Counted from the first letter of the stretch, positions 39,833 through 48,605 are shown. The stretch is DNA of 64,000 nucleotides from Sphingomonas prati (GCF_014643515.1 NZ_BMJP01000002.1:495894-559893), one strand, 5' to 3'. Numbers and translations: made by a program. The notes: a model not told the origin generated them from the sequence alone.

Positions 39833-40009
39833 ATGAACGGACTCAACCCCGACGATCTTGCCGACATCATCGCGCGTGAGGAGGCAGCCGCTGCCTCCGC
39901 GAAATGTGAACGGTCCTGGAAAGCGCACACCGCGCTGGCACGGAATTACCGCTGGCAACTCGAACATGAGATGGGCGACAATACGCTGGAGCGGGTCGCG
40001 ACGGCCTGA
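39833..40009 (+). CDS. Small hypothetical protein
   Basis: 58 residues starting MNGLNPDDLADIIAREEAAA and ending LERVATA. Predicted mostly helical, with one Cys and several Trp/Arg residues. The ATG has GGAG at a suitable distance (GCGGAGTGAAACGTC). No family recognised. The reading frame is supported only by the ribosome site and composition, so this is tentative. Confidence 0.4.
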   Translation: MNGLNPDDLADIIAREEAAAASAKCERSWKAHTALARNYRWQLEHEMGDNTLERVATA

Positions 40010-40080
40010 TCGAAACGATATGCGTGTAACATAGATCAATTTTAACTGGAACGAAGCCCGGCCGTGCTCGCTTCCCATCC

Positions 40081-40320
40081 GTGCCTACGTACTTCCTCCA
40101 CCTCCACGAGGGCGGGTCCGTCGTCGAAGACGAGGAAGGTACGACGCTTGCCGATGACCGGTCCGCGCGCCGTGCGGCCGTCCGGGCGGCTCGCGACGTG
40201 CTGGCCGGTGCGGTGCAGGAAGGTCGCCTGCCGCTCGACGATCGCATCGTCGTGACCGATTATGCCGGGCGGACCGTGGTGTCGATCACGCTGGGCGCGT
40301 CGGTCGGGCATCCCGGCTAG
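40081..40320 (+). CDS. DUF6894-like small protein
   Basis: 79 residues with a GTG start. PTYFLHLHEGGSVVEDEEGT, AARDVLAGAVQEGRLPLDDR and VTDYAGRTVVSITLG match a small alphaproteobacterial family (DUF6894) with an opening Tyr-Phe-Leu/Phe-x-Leu strand. Function unknown; many copies occur per sphingomonad or rhizobial genome. Convergent with the Crp-type regulator gene. Confidence 0.7.
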   Translation: MPTYFLHLHEGGSVVEDEEGTTLADDRSARRAAVRAARDVLAGAVQEGRLPLDDRIVVTDYAGRTVVSITLGASVGHPG

Positions 40321-40329
40321 ACGTTGCCG

Positions 40330-41085
40330 TCAGGCCGCGTCGGTGATCCGCGGCGCCGGGCTATCGAGCAGCAGGAACGCCGGATCGAAATCACCCACGG
40401 ACACGAGCTTGTCCCAGTCATGGACCGACACGACGCCGGATCGCAGATCGGCGACGGACGCCATGCGCAGCTCCTTCAATGTGCGGTTGACGTGGACGCT
40501 CGTCAGGCCCGTCGCGTCGCCAAGGTCCCATTGGGTGATCGGCAAGGGAAAGGATGTGCGGCTGCCGAGACCCGCCTGCTCACACCGAATCGCCATTTCG
40601 CAGAACAGATGCGCGATTCGCGACAGTGCGTTGCGGCGGCCGACGTTCACCACCCATTCCGAGAAGATCGACCCGTCCACCACGCAATCGCGCCAGAGCG
40701 CCTCCGCCACGCCGGGATGTCGCCCGGCCAGCCGGCGCAGGTCGGCGTGCGGGATACGCACGATTGTGGTGACGGTGAGTGCACCGATGCCCCAACCGGC
40801 ACGGGGGCTGACCACCGATGGCAGATCGGCCATATCGCCGCTGATGTAGAGACCGGAAATCTGCCGCAGGCCGTCGCCATTCTGGCCGAACCGGCCGACA
40901 AGACCGTCGACGATCAGGCAGCTGTGATCAATCAACTCCCCGACCCGGACGAAATCGGTGTGCGCGGCATAGCGTTTCAAGCTGCCGCCGAGTGCGAGCA
41001 AGCCGCTCACCTCGTCGTTCGTGAGACAGGAGCGTGACGCAAGACGCTTCACGAAGAGTCGAAGGGCCGCAGCCTGTGGGTTCAC
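40330..41085 (-). CDS. Crp/Fnr-family transcriptional regulator
   Basis: 251 residues from a GTG at 41085 behind GGAG. An N-terminal cyclic-nucleotide-type beta barrel (about residues 25-135, DHSCLIVDGLVGRFGQNGDG) precedes a dimer helix and a C-terminal winged helix (about 165-235, PITQWDLGDATGLTSVHVNR, TLKELR). No Fnr-type Cys cluster is visible, so iron-sulphur sensing is unlikely. Ligand and targets are unknown. Confidence 0.87.
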   Translation of the reverse strand: MNPQAAALRLFVKRLASRSCLTNDEVSGLLALGGSLKRYAAHTDFVRVGELIDHSCLIVDGLVGRFGQNGDGLRQISGLYISGDMADLPSVVSPRAGWGIGALTVTTIVRIPHADLRRLAGRHPGVAEALWRDCVVDGSIFSEWVVNVGRRNALSRIAHLFCEMAIRCEQAGLGSRTSFPLPITQWDLGDATGLTSVHVNRTLKELRMASVADLRSGVVSVHDWDKLVSVGDFDPAFLLLDSPAPRITDAA

Positions 41086-41318
41086 GATCGATACTCCGGC
41101 CAAAAGGCGGGAGCACACAAGTCTCACAGCCACCGACGCCCAAGGACGCTGCCGATGATGAACGCGCATACCATGCTTCCGTGCATCCACCTAACTTGTC
41201 CAGATGTCAGTTCACCGCATTCTTGAAATACGCGTGATGAATCATGAGTGCCGCCGGGGACGGGCTCGACCGTGTCCGCTCGGTTTGGAACAGACCCAAA
41301 ACGCGCTAAGGCCGCGAC

Positions 41319-42353
41319 ATGATCGACGACGACGACCGCATGGTGACCCCCGCCCGCCGACCCGAGGATGTCGATGCGGCGCTGCGTCCGAAGACGCTGG
41401 ACGATTTCGTGGGGCAGAAGGCGGCACGTGAGAATCTGCGCGTGTTCGTGTCGGCGGCCAAGGCGCGCGGCGACGTGCTCGACCATGTGCTGTTCTTCGG
41501 TCCGCCCGGCCTCGGCAAGACGACGCTGGCGCAGATCGTGGCGCGCGAGATGGGGGTCGGGTTCCGTGCGACATCCGGCCCGGTGATCGCCAAGTCGGGC
41601 GATCTCGCCGCGCTGCTGACCAACCTGGAGGACGGCGACGTCCTGTTCATCGACGAGATTCACCGGCTGAACCCCGCGGTGGAGGAGGTGCTGTATCCCG
41701 CGATGGAGGACCGCGCGCTCGACCTGATGATCGGCGAGGGACCGTCGGCACGAAGCGTGCGGATCGATTTGCCGCGCTTCACGCTGGTGGGCGCCACGAC
41801 GCGACAGGGGTTGCTGACGACGCCGCTGCGCGACCGGTTCGGGATCCCGATCCGGCTGCAATTCTATTCGGTGGAGGAACTGGAGCGCGTGGTGACGCGC
41901 GCGGCCGGGCTGCTCGGCATGGCGATTTCGGCGGACGGCGCAGTGGAAATTGCCAGGCGGGCGCGGGGTACGCCGCGGATCGCGGGGCGGTTGCTGCGGC
42001 GGGTGCGCGATTTCGCCGATGTGGCGGGCGCGGCGGTGGTGGATGCAAAGGTGGCGGACGGCGCGCTGACCCGGCTGGAGGTCGATTCGCTCGGGCTGGA
42101 CGCGATGGACCGGCGGTACCTGCTGATGATCGCCGACATCTATCGCGGCGGGCCGGTGGGGGTGGAGACGCTTGCCGCGGGGCTGAGCGAACCGCGCGAT
42201 ACGATCGAGGAGGTGATCGAACCCTATCTGATCCAGCTGGGGCTGGTCGCGCGGACGGCGCGCGGACGATGCCTCAATTCGCGGGCGTGGGGGCATATCG
42301 GCCTGCCGGAGCCGGAGGGCACGGTGGTGCAGGGTGGGCTGTTCGAGGGGTAG
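41319..42353 (+). CDS. ruvB: Holliday-junction branch-migration ATPase RuvB
   Basis: 344 residues. AAA+ motor. Walker [11 protein letters not shown] at 61-70, Walker [14 protein letters not shown], sensor and arginine finger regions in [20 protein letters not shown], and the C-terminal winged helix ([22 protein letters not shown]). Complete. Separated from ruvCA by about 4.2 kb. The 233 bases upstream hold no other gene that I can see. Confidence 0.96.
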   Translation: MIDDDDRMVTPARRPEDVDAALRPKTLDDFVGQKAARENLRVFVSAAKARGDVLDHVLFFGPPGLGKTTLAQIVAREMGVGFRATSGPVIAKSGDLAALLTNLEDGDVLFIDEIHRLNPAVEEVLYPAMEDRALDLMIGEGPSARSVRIDLPRFTLVGATTRQGLLTTPLRDRFGIPIRLQFYSVEELERVVTRAAGLLGMAISADGAVEIARRARGTPRIAGRLLRRVRDFADVAGAAVVDAKVADGALTRLEVDSLGLDAMDRRYLLMIADIYRGGPVGVETLAAGLSEPRDTIEEVIEPYLIQLGLVARTARGRCLNSRAWGHIGLPEPEGTVVQGGLFEG

Positions 42354-42436
42354 CACGATCGTGCAGGGGAATGGACCGCGGCGTATTCGCCCCGAAGAGA
42401 TGCGGGAGCGGGATTTGCTGCATGTTCATAGTTTAC

Positions 42437-42497
42437 CCGGTACTTATCCACCGCAGATAATTTGATCTAGTATATAGATGCACATCAACCGGTACTT
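42437..42497. repeat. Direct repeat CCGGTACTT in an AT-rich leader
   Basis: CCGGTACTT occurs at 42437-42445 and 42489-42497, 52 bases apart (about five helical turns). The region between (CAGATAATTTGATCTAGTAT) is markedly richer in A and T than the rest of the window. It is the upstream region of the Gly-rich exported protein gene and may hold its promoter and a regulator site. Confidence 0.4.
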
Positions 42498-42569
42498 CTT
42501 AATTTAAAAGACGGGGAAATTTAGTGAACATCGGGACGTTGGGAGAGTCCACGATAGGAAGTATGCATC

Positions 42570-42929
42570 ATGAATAATCTCAAGATGATTGTGATTTCGG
42601 TTGCCGCTCTGGGCTTGACGACCGGTGCGGTTGCGCAGTCCGGCGGTATGGGTGGCACGGGCGCCGCCGGTGGCGTGCAGAGCGGATCGATGGGCGGTAG
42701 CATGGGTTCGGGCGCAGCAGGCTGCGTGGGCACCGGGACGATGGGTGGCACGGGCAGCATGGGGACCGGTTCAGGAACGAGCATGGGCTCGACCGATTCC
42801 TCGACCGACCGTGCCACGACCAACAGCAGCAAGCAGCGCAAGGCGACGTCGAAGCGCAACCGCACCGGCACGCAGACCAAGTCGGACGCGACCGGCAAGA
42901 CCACGCCGGGCAACAACGACCCGCAATAA
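42570..42929 (+). CDS. Gly/Ser/Met-rich exported protein, function unknown
   Basis: 119 residues. A clear signal peptide (MNNLKMIVISVAALGLTTGA, cleavage near VAQ-SG) precedes a low-complexity region of SGGMGGTGAAGG-like and MGSGxGT-like repeats with a single Cys, then a polar, basic C-terminus (SSKQRKATSKRNRTGTQTKS). Probably secreted or periplasmic and disordered. No family recognised. AGGAAG ribosome site; a strong inverted repeat follows. Confidence 0.7.
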   Translation: MNNLKMIVISVAALGLTTGAVAQSGGMGGTGAAGGVQSGSMGGSMGSGAAGCVGTGTMGGTGSMGTGSGTSMGSTDSSTDRATTNSSKQRKATSKRNRTGTQTKSDATGKTTPGNNDPQ

Positions 42930-42940
42930 GCACGAAACGA

Positions 42941-42969
42941 TCCGGCCCATCAATTCCTGATGGGCCGGA
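42941..42969. terminator. Stem-loop after the Gly-rich protein gene
   Basis: TCCGGCCCATCA (42941-42952), 5-base loop, TGATGGGCCGGA (42958-42969): perfect 12-bp stem 12 bases after the stop. No T run. Confidence 0.6.
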
Positions 42970-43079
42970 CGGCTTGCGCGGTCGGTCGGCAGCAGTTCCG
43001 TCAGCGAACCCGACGAGAGGTCTGGAAATGCGCGCGCGGCTGAATGGAACGCGCGACTATCGCCCTCTTGCCTACCGCA

Positions 43080-43814
43080 TCAGAACCGGAAGGCGCCAAG
43101 GAACATGTCCGGCGCGTTGGCGTCGCACGACGCGTCAAGCGAGGTGGGGAACAGTTCGTCCGTCGCGACAAAATCATAGCAACTACGGTTTGCGAAACTG
43201 ACCTCCAGGACGCTCGGGAAGATCACGTTTCCGATGTTCGTGATGCCCCCGCAGACGTTCCCGTGCACGTGAATGACGGCATAGTTCCTGTGCAGTTTCT
43301 GAAGGCAGCGATGGATGCGCCGTCGTGATTCGAGATTGCCAAGATCGTTGAGAGAATGGATCTCGCACAGGATCTGGGAGAAGCGGCCGAGTTCTTCCTT
43401 GGTCATGTCGTCCCATACCGGCCACTCGCTGCTTTCAATATCGATCTTGAGAACGAGATTCGGGCGCGCCTCGCGCTTGTCGTGCGCGTGGACAAGGTCC
43501 GCCAGCCGCTGCGTGCCCCAATCGTTGTGCGTGCCGATCATCTTTTTATGGAAGATCATCCGCGGATCATGCGGGGCGGGATCGTCGACCGTGTGATCGA
43601 ACTGGTAGATCGTCAGTCCGCGGTCTGCCGTATCCAGATCCCAGCTGATATCGTCGTTGATGCCGAGCGATAACGCGATGTCGCCTGACCGGAAATCGTC
43701 GAGCGAGACATAGCCGCCATCGCCCACGTTGCCGAGCCGGATCTTGGCATATCCCACTGCCGCCTTTGGTTCGAGGAGGCGGAGCACGGCGTGGACCTGT
43801 CGCGCCAGTTCCAC
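43080..43814 (-). CDS. METTL24/FkbM-type methyltransferase domain, probable fragment
   Basis: 244 residues from a possible GTG at 43814. AKIRLGNVGDGGYVSLDDF, ALSLGINDDISWDLDTA, TIYQFDHTVDDPAPHDP, LVLKIDIESSEWPVWD and LCEIHSLND match the methyltransferase 22/METTL24 pattern related to FkbM enzymes. In this frame a TGA lies 15 codons upstream, while a different frame just above carries a well-formed beta-sandwich-like segment. The natural product was therefore probably a longer protein, and this may be the 3' part of a frameshifted gene. Substrate unknown. Confidence 0.6.
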   Translation of the reverse strand: MELARQVHAVLRLLEPKAAVGYAKIRLGNVGDGGYVSLDDFRSGDIALSLGINDDISWDLDTADRGLTIYQFDHTVDDPAPHDPRMIFHKKMIGTHNDWGTQRLADLVHAHDKREARPNLVLKIDIESSEWPVWDDMTKEELGRFSQILCEIHSLNDLGNLESRRRIHRCLQKLHRNYAVIHVHGNVCGGITNIGNVIFPSVLEVSFANRSCYDFVATDELFPTSLDASCDANAPDMFLGAFRF

Positions 43815-44209
43815 CGGATCGGTGGTATCGGTCTGCGGATCGGCGGGCGCCAGGGATCAATTTGGTCGGAAACCTTGATCAGACGCGGCTCCCACGCCTT
43901 AATCGACCCACGGCCCGCGGCCTGGACGCGATATTCGAGCGACCTGAATTCGCGCAGCATAATATCCAGCGAGACTGTCCGTTTATCCAGCCCGAGATCG
44001 GCCCTCGCGACCACGTACTTGGCCAGGACCGCCATTCCGGACGCCGCCACCACGTCGATCTCGGCCACGACGTCCGCTGGATTCGATGGCCCCCCGGTCG
44101 CAGGAAAAACGGCCAGATCGAATTCCACGCGATATGTGCCCGGCCGGACATGCTGATACTGGCACGCGATCAGATGTCCCTCTGCGGTCTCCCCCGAGAC
44201 AATATGGCC
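43815..44209 (-). pseudogene. Upstream fragment in another frame: beta-sandwich domain, frameshifted and 5'-truncated
   Basis: Open from 44209 downward after a TAG at 44212-44210, with no good ATG. It reads HVRPGTYRVEFDLAVF, then VAEIDVVAASGMAVLAKYV and LREFRSLEYRVQAAGRG, ending near IKVSDQIDPWRPP. This resembles the accessory carbohydrate-binding beta-sandwich found beside glycosyltransferase or methyltransferase domains. Sense ends near 43850, where the methyltransferase frame takes over with a shift of one base. A GTG at 44128 could start it. Interpreted as the damaged 5' part of the neighbouring gene; a sequencing error is the alternative. Confidence 0.5.
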
Positions 44210-44468
44210 CTAACCGGCATTCGATATTATTCTTCGCAAACCCTGACTGAACAAGACAACGCCCCTCCCCGGTGCTTCATTTGCGACGCCGACTAACGAC
44301 ATTCGCGCGTCAGTTAGATGACAGGATCGTTCCGAGCGGAGCAAGCGGTGTTTCGTGAGATTATTTCGGCTTAGCGGTAACCGGCGGGTCGGCAGGCATC
44401 TCTGCAGGGATCATTCGCCCGCCCGGAATCGGGTTGTCTCGTTTTCGTTAACCGCTAGACCCGCCGAC

Positions 44469-44933
44469 ATGACGCGGGACGATCTGGACCGGCCCTATGC
44501 GGGGGGCTTTGTGGGCGCGGAGCACCGGTTCGCGCTGCGCGTGTATTTCGAGGATACCGATCTGACCGGGGTCGTCTACCACGCCAACTATCTGCGTTAC
44601 ATGGAGCGCGCGCGGTCAGATATGCTGCGCGCCGCCGGGATCGACCAGCGGGCGGCACATGACGACGGGACCGGCGCCTACGCCATCGCCGACCTGGCGA
44701 TCCGCTATCTCCGCCCCGCGCGGCTGGACGATGCGTTGCAGGTGGTCAGCCGCGTGGTGCGATCCGGCGCGGCGACCTGCGTCATTCATCAGACAGTCAT
44801 GCACGGTGACGAGGTTCTGGCCACGGCGGAGGTGACCGCGGCGTTCCTGGCACCGGGCGGGCGCCCACGGCGGCAACCGCGCGCGTGGACCGAGATTTTC
44901 GAACGACTGACAGAGGACGACCAAGGCGCATGA
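44469..44933 (+). CDS. ybgC: Tol-Pal-associated acyl-CoA thioesterase
   Basis: 154 residues. Hot-dog-fold thioesterase. The active site region is RVYFEDTDLTGVVYHANYLR, with the conserved Asp in the EDTD segment and YHANYLRYMERAR after it. First gene of the tol-pal operon; its TGA overlaps the tolQ ATG (ATGA). ATG at 44469; a longer reading to 44355 lacks a ribosome site. Confidence 0.93.
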   Translation: MTRDDLDRPYAGGFVGAEHRFALRVYFEDTDLTGVVYHANYLRYMERARSDMLRAAGIDQRAAHDDGTGAYAIADLAIRYLRPARLDDALQVVSRVVRSGAATCVIHQTVMHGDEVLATAEVTAAFLAPGGRPRRQPRAWTEIFERLTEDDQGA

Positions 44934-45619
44934 CCGGTATCGAAGTGACGACGAGCGCATCCATGCTGTCGCCGATCACGCTCTTCTTGCAGGCCGACAT
45001 CATCGTGAAGACGGTGATGATCGGGCTGACCCTCGCCAGCATCTGGACGTGGGTGATCATCATCGGCCACGGCATGAAGCTGCGCCGCGTGGGGGCGAAG
45101 TCGGAGGCGTTCGAGCGCGATTTCTGGAAGGCGGAGGATGTCGACCGGCTGTACGACGGCGCGGGCAAGGAAGACTTGCCGTCGGCGCGGGTGTTTTCCG
45201 CGGGCGTCAGCGAGTGGCGGCGGTCGACCGCGGGCAAGGTGGTGGACCGCGAGGGCACGCGCAGCCGGCTGGCGACCGCGATGGCGGCATCGGTCGGTGC
45301 GGAGATGGACCGACTGTACGACCGCATTTCCGTGCTGGCGACGATCGGGTCGGTCGCGCCGTTCGTGGGGCTGTTCGGCACCGTGTGGGGCATCATGCGC
45401 GCGTTTACCGATATCGCGGGCAAGCAGTCGACCAACCTGGCGGTGGTGGCACCGGGCATCGCCGAGGCGCTGTTCGCGACCGCGCTCGGGCTGTTCGCGG
45501 CGATCCCCGCGGTCATCGCCTACAACCGCCTGACGCACCGGCTGAACCGGTTCGAGGCGAAGCTGAACCGGTTTGCAGACGGGTTCCATGCGACGCTGAG
45601 CCGGGAGCTGGAGGCGTGA
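44930..45619 (+). CDS. tolQ: Tol-Pal system proton channel subunit TolQ
   Basis: 229 residues. Inner-membrane protein of the MotA/TolQ/ExbB family with three membrane helices: near residues 15-45 (IIVKTVMIGLTLASIWTWVI), 135-160 (ISVLATIGSVAPFVGLFGTV) and 170-200 (VVAPGIAEALFATALGLFAA). With TolR it uses the proton gradient to power outer-membrane constriction at division. Translationally coupled to ybgC. Confidence 0.95.
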   Translation: MTGIEVTTSASMLSPITLFLQADIIVKTVMIGLTLASIWTWVIIIGHGMKLRRVGAKSEAFERDFWKAEDVDRLYDGAGKEDLPSARVFSAGVSEWRRSTAGKVVDREGTRSRLATAMAASVGAEMDRLYDRISVLATIGSVAPFVGLFGTVWGIMRAFTDIAGKQSTNLAVVAPGIAEALFATALGLFAAIPAVIAYNRLTHRLNRFEAKLNRFADGFHATLSRELEA

Positions 45620-45650
45620 GGGGCGACCGGTCCGGCGCGGGGGCGCGCTG

Positions 45651-46145
45651 ATGGCGATGGGTCCCATTTCCGGGCGCGGGTCGAACGGCCGGCGCGCGCC
45701 GATGGCGGAGATCAACGTCACGCCGCTGGTCGATGTGATGCTGGTGCTGCTGATCATCTTCATGGTGACCGCACCGTTGCTGACCGCGGGCGTGCCGGTG
45801 GAGCTGCCGGAAAGCCGCGCGGGCGGGCTGGAGCAGGAGCAGGAGCCGATTCAGCTGTCGCTCGACGGGCAGGGCCGCGTGTTCATCGGCGAGACCGAGG
45901 TGTCGGATGCCGATCTGCCCGGGCGCCTTGCCCAGGCGGCCGCGGACGGCGCGGGCAAGGATCCGCCGCAGGTGTTCCTGCGTGCGGACCGGCAGCTGGA
46001 TTATGGCCGCGTGATGAAGGTGATGGGCGAGCTGAACGCCGCGGGGCTGAACAAGGTGGCGCTGGTGACCGTCGGTGCCGAAGTGTCCGGTGGCGGGGCG
46101 GCGGGTGCCGTGTCGACCGGCGACACGGCGGCGGGCGCACGCTGA
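45651..46145 (+). CDS. tolR: Tol-Pal system proton channel subunit TolR
   Basis: 164 residues. ExbD/TolR family: one membrane helix (residues about 22-45) preceded by MAEINVTPLVDVMLVLLIIF, which carries the proton-binding Asp. A periplasmic domain follows (PVELPESRAGGLEQEQEPIQ, VFLRADRQLDYGRVMKVMGE). The last 20 residues are Gly/Ala rich. 31 bases after tolQ. Confidence 0.95.
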   Translation: MAMGPISGRGSNGRRAPMAEINVTPLVDVMLVLLIIFMVTAPLLTAGVPVELPESRAGGLEQEQEPIQLSLDGQGRVFIGETEVSDADLPGRLAQAAADGAGKDPPQVFLRADRQLDYGRVMKVMGELNAAGLNKVALVTVGAEVSGGGAAGAVSTGDTAAGAR

Positions 46146-46149
46146 CCCG

Positions 46150-47232
46150 ATGACGATGGAACGGTCGGAGAAGGCGGGCCTCGCCATATCGGTTGCGGCG
46201 CATGCGGCGCTGCTGGCGGTGCTGTCGCTGGGGCTGCTCGCACCGAAACCGCTGCCGCCGAAGCCGGTGAGCGACCCGATCGACATCCAGTTCGCCGACG
46301 AGGTCGGGCTGGTGTCCGGCGCGCCCGAACCGGCGACCGAGGTGCCCGCGCAGTCCGAAGCGCCCGAGCTGGGCAAGCCCGAGGAAGCGTCCGCCGCGGA
46401 GGCCGAGCCCGCGCCTCCCGAACCGCGCCCGACGCCGCCGCCGCCGGCACCCGAGCCGGACCCAGTGCCGGTGCCGAAGCCGAAACCGACCCCGCCGGCC
46501 CCCGCGCCGACGCCCAAACCCACGCCGAAACCGAAACCGAAGCCCACCCCCGCGCCGAAACCGGTGCCGAAACCCGTGCCCAAGCCGGTGGTAAAGCCGA
46601 CGCCGAAACCGACGCCCGCAAAGGCGAAACCGACGCCGGCCAAGCCCGCGCCGGCCAAGGCCGCACCCGCCAAGGCCGCACCGAGCAAGGCGGCGCCGTC
46701 CAAGGCTGCTCCGTCGAAGGCGGCACCGTCCAAGAGCAATGGCCGGCCGGCGCCCGGCAAGGCCGCGACCGCGACGGCGAAGGCCGGGGCGGGCACGGGC
46801 AAGCGGACCGCGGGTGCGGCGCTGGGCGATGATTTCCTGAAGGGGATCACCGCAGAGAAGAGCACCAGCAAGACGCAGACGCCGCGCGCCGCGACGGTGA
46901 GCGCGACGCAGATGGCGGGCTTGGTCGGCGCGATCCAGCGGCAGTTGCTGCCGTGCGCGGACCGGCGGTCGAGCCCCGGGCCGGGATCGAACCGGATCGT
47001 GACGCGGATGCGGTTGCAGTTCCGCAAGGACGGGACGCTGGCGACCGCGCCGACGGTGCTGGGCCAGACCGGCACGGACGACGAGAATGGCCGGTACGCG
47101 ACGCGCGTCGGCGAACTGGCGATCGGCATCGCACGCGAATGTTCGCCGCTGAAACTGCCGCCCGAACTCTACGAGGTCGGAAACGGGCAGGGTTGGAACG
47201 ATATCGTGATACGCTACAAGCTGCCCGGATGA
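46150..47232 (+). CDS. tolA: Tol-Pal system protein TolA
   Basis: 360 residues. N-terminal membrane anchor (GLAISVAAHAALLAVLSLGL). The middle is a Lys/Pro/Ala-rich spacer (roughly residues 75-225) with many PKPTP and PAKAAPSKAAP repeats, replacing the helical domain of enterobacterial TolA by an extended rod. The C-terminal domain (about 265-360, LVGAIQRQLLPCADRRSSPG) binds TolB and Pal. It spans the periplasm from TolQR to the outer membrane. Internal repeats make length variation likely. Confidence 0.93.
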   Translation: MTMERSEKAGLAISVAAHAALLAVLSLGLLAPKPLPPKPVSDPIDIQFADEVGLVSGAPEPATEVPAQSEAPELGKPEEASAAEAEPAPPEPRPTPPPPAPEPDPVPVPKPKPTPPAPAPTPKPTPKPKPKPTPAPKPVPKPVPKPVVKPTPKPTPAKAKPTPAKPAPAKAAPAKAAPSKAAPSKAAPSKAAPSKSNGRPAPGKAATATAKAGAGTGKRTAGAALGDDFLKGITAEKSTSKTQTPRAATVSATQMAGLVGAIQRQLLPCADRRSSPGPGSNRIVTRMRLQFRKDGTLATAPTVLGQTGTDDENGRYATRVGELAIGIARECSPLKLPPELYEVGNGQGWNDIVIRYKLPG

Positions 47233-47240
47233 GGATGGAC

Positions 47241-48605
47241 ATGACGCGCACCCTTTCGATCATGATCGCGCTGCTGGCTTCCGGGACCGCGGTCGCTCAG
47301 ACGCCGCCGCCTGCACCGGCCGCGCCCCCCGCCGGCGCATCGAGCGGACCGCTCGAGGTCGACGTGGTCGGCGGGATCTCCGCGCCGATGCCGATCGCGG
47401 TGCCGGTGATGCCGACACCCGCCGCGGCCGGCACGCCCGCCGGCGATACCGCGTCGCTGGGGCGGCAGGTGTCGGAGATCATCACCAACGACCTGCGCAA
47501 CAGCGGGCTGTTCACACCGCTGGTCGGGTCCGCGCTGCGCCCCGTGTCGTTCCCGCAGGTGACCGCGCCGGACTTTGCCGGCTGGGGCAGCACGGGCGCG
47601 CAGGCGCTGGTGCAGGGTTTCGTGCAGGCCAATGGCGACGGGACGCTGACGGTTGGCTGCTATCTGTACGATGTGTTCGCGCAGACCGAACTGACGCGGC
47701 AGGGCTTCGTCGTGCCGCCGGCGCAGTGGCGGCGCGCGGCGCATAAATGCGCGGACCAGGTCTATACGCGGCTGAGCGGCGAGGGGCCGTATTTCGACAG
47801 TCGCGTGGTCTATGTGTCGGAGACCGGGCCGAAGACGCGGCGGCTGAAGCGGCTGGCGGTGATGGACCAGGACGGTGCCAACCACCGGTTCCTGACCAAC
47901 GGCCGGTCGATCGTGCTGACCCCGCGGTTCGCGCCGAACCAGCAGACGATCGCATACATGTCGTTCGAGAACGACCGGCCGCGAATCTATGTCTACGACG
48001 TGGGCAGCGGCAAGCAGCGGCTGGTGGTGAACCAGCCGAACATGACGTTTGCTCCGCGCTTCTCGCCGGACGGGCGGTCGATCGTGTTTTCGATGTCGGT
48101 CAACGGCAATACCGACATCTACCGCGTGCCGACCAGCGGGGGCACGCCGCAGCGGCTGACGACGTCGCCGGGGATCGACACGGGTGCGAGCTATTCGCCG
48201 GATGGCAGCCGGATCGTGTTCGAATCCGACCGTTCGGGCGGGCAGCAGCTTTATGTGATGGGCGCGGACGGATCGGGCCAGAACCGGATCAGCTTCGGCG
48301 GGGGGCGCTACGGCACGCCGGTGTGGAGCCCGCGCGGCGACCTGATCGCGTTCACCAAGATCGGGGGCGGGTTCCGGATCGGGACGATGACGCCGGGCGG
48401 CGGCAACGAGACCATCCTGACGAACGCGTGGCAGGACGAGGGGCCCAGTTGGTCCCCCAATGGCCGCGTCATCCTGTTCTTCCGGACGGGGCAGGGCAGC
48501 GGGAAAGCGGATCTGTGGTCGGTCGACCTGACCGGCAAGAACCTGCGCCCGGTGCCGACCCCGCTCGACGGATCCGATCCTGCGTGGGGGCCGTTGCTGC
48601 CCTGA
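47241..48605 (+). CDS. tolB: Tol-Pal system beta-propeller protein TolB
   Basis: 454 residues. Signal peptide MTRTLSIMIALLASGTAVAQ. N-terminal domain (about 55-190, VSEIITNDLRNSGLFTPL) and a six-blade WD40-like beta propeller with repeated FAPRFSPDGRSIVF and GASYSPDGSRIVFESDRSGG patterns. Periplasmic partner of Pal. The ATG at 47241 has GAGG six bases upstream and is preferred; an ATG at 47229 overlaps the tolA stop (ATGA) and may serve for coupling. Confidence 0.95.
   Translation: MTRTLSIMIALLASGTAVAQTPPPAPAAPPAGASSGPLEVDVVGGISAPMPIAVPVMPTPAAAGTPAGDTASLGRQVSEIITNDLRNSGLFTPLVGSALRPVSFPQVTAPDFAGWGSTGAQALVQGFVQANGDGTLTVGCYLYDVFAQTELTRQGFVVPPAQWRRAAHKCADQVYTRLSGEGPYFDSRVVYVSETGPKTRRLKRLAVMDQDGANHRFLTNGRSIVLTPRFAPNQQTIAYMSFENDRPRIYVYDVGSGKQRLVVNQPNMTFAPRFSPDGRSIVFSMSVNGNTDIYRVPTSGGTPQRLTTSPGIDTGASYSPDGSRIVFESDRSGGQQLYVMGADGSGQNRISFGGGRYGTPVWSPRGDLIAFTKIGGGFRIGTMTPGGGNETILTNAWQDEGPSWSPNGRVILFFRTGQGSGKADLWSVDLTGKNLRPVPTPLDGSDPAWGPLLP

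Noticed and set aside
43567..43860. Third reading frame (97 codons) across the methyltransferase frameshift zone
   Set aside because: Its Arg/Gly/Pro-rich product has no domain features; the other two frames explain the region.
46400..46760. Tandem DNA repeats inside tolA as a possible mobile element
   Set aside because: They encode the in-frame Lys/Pro/Ala spacer expected in TolA and lack element ends.
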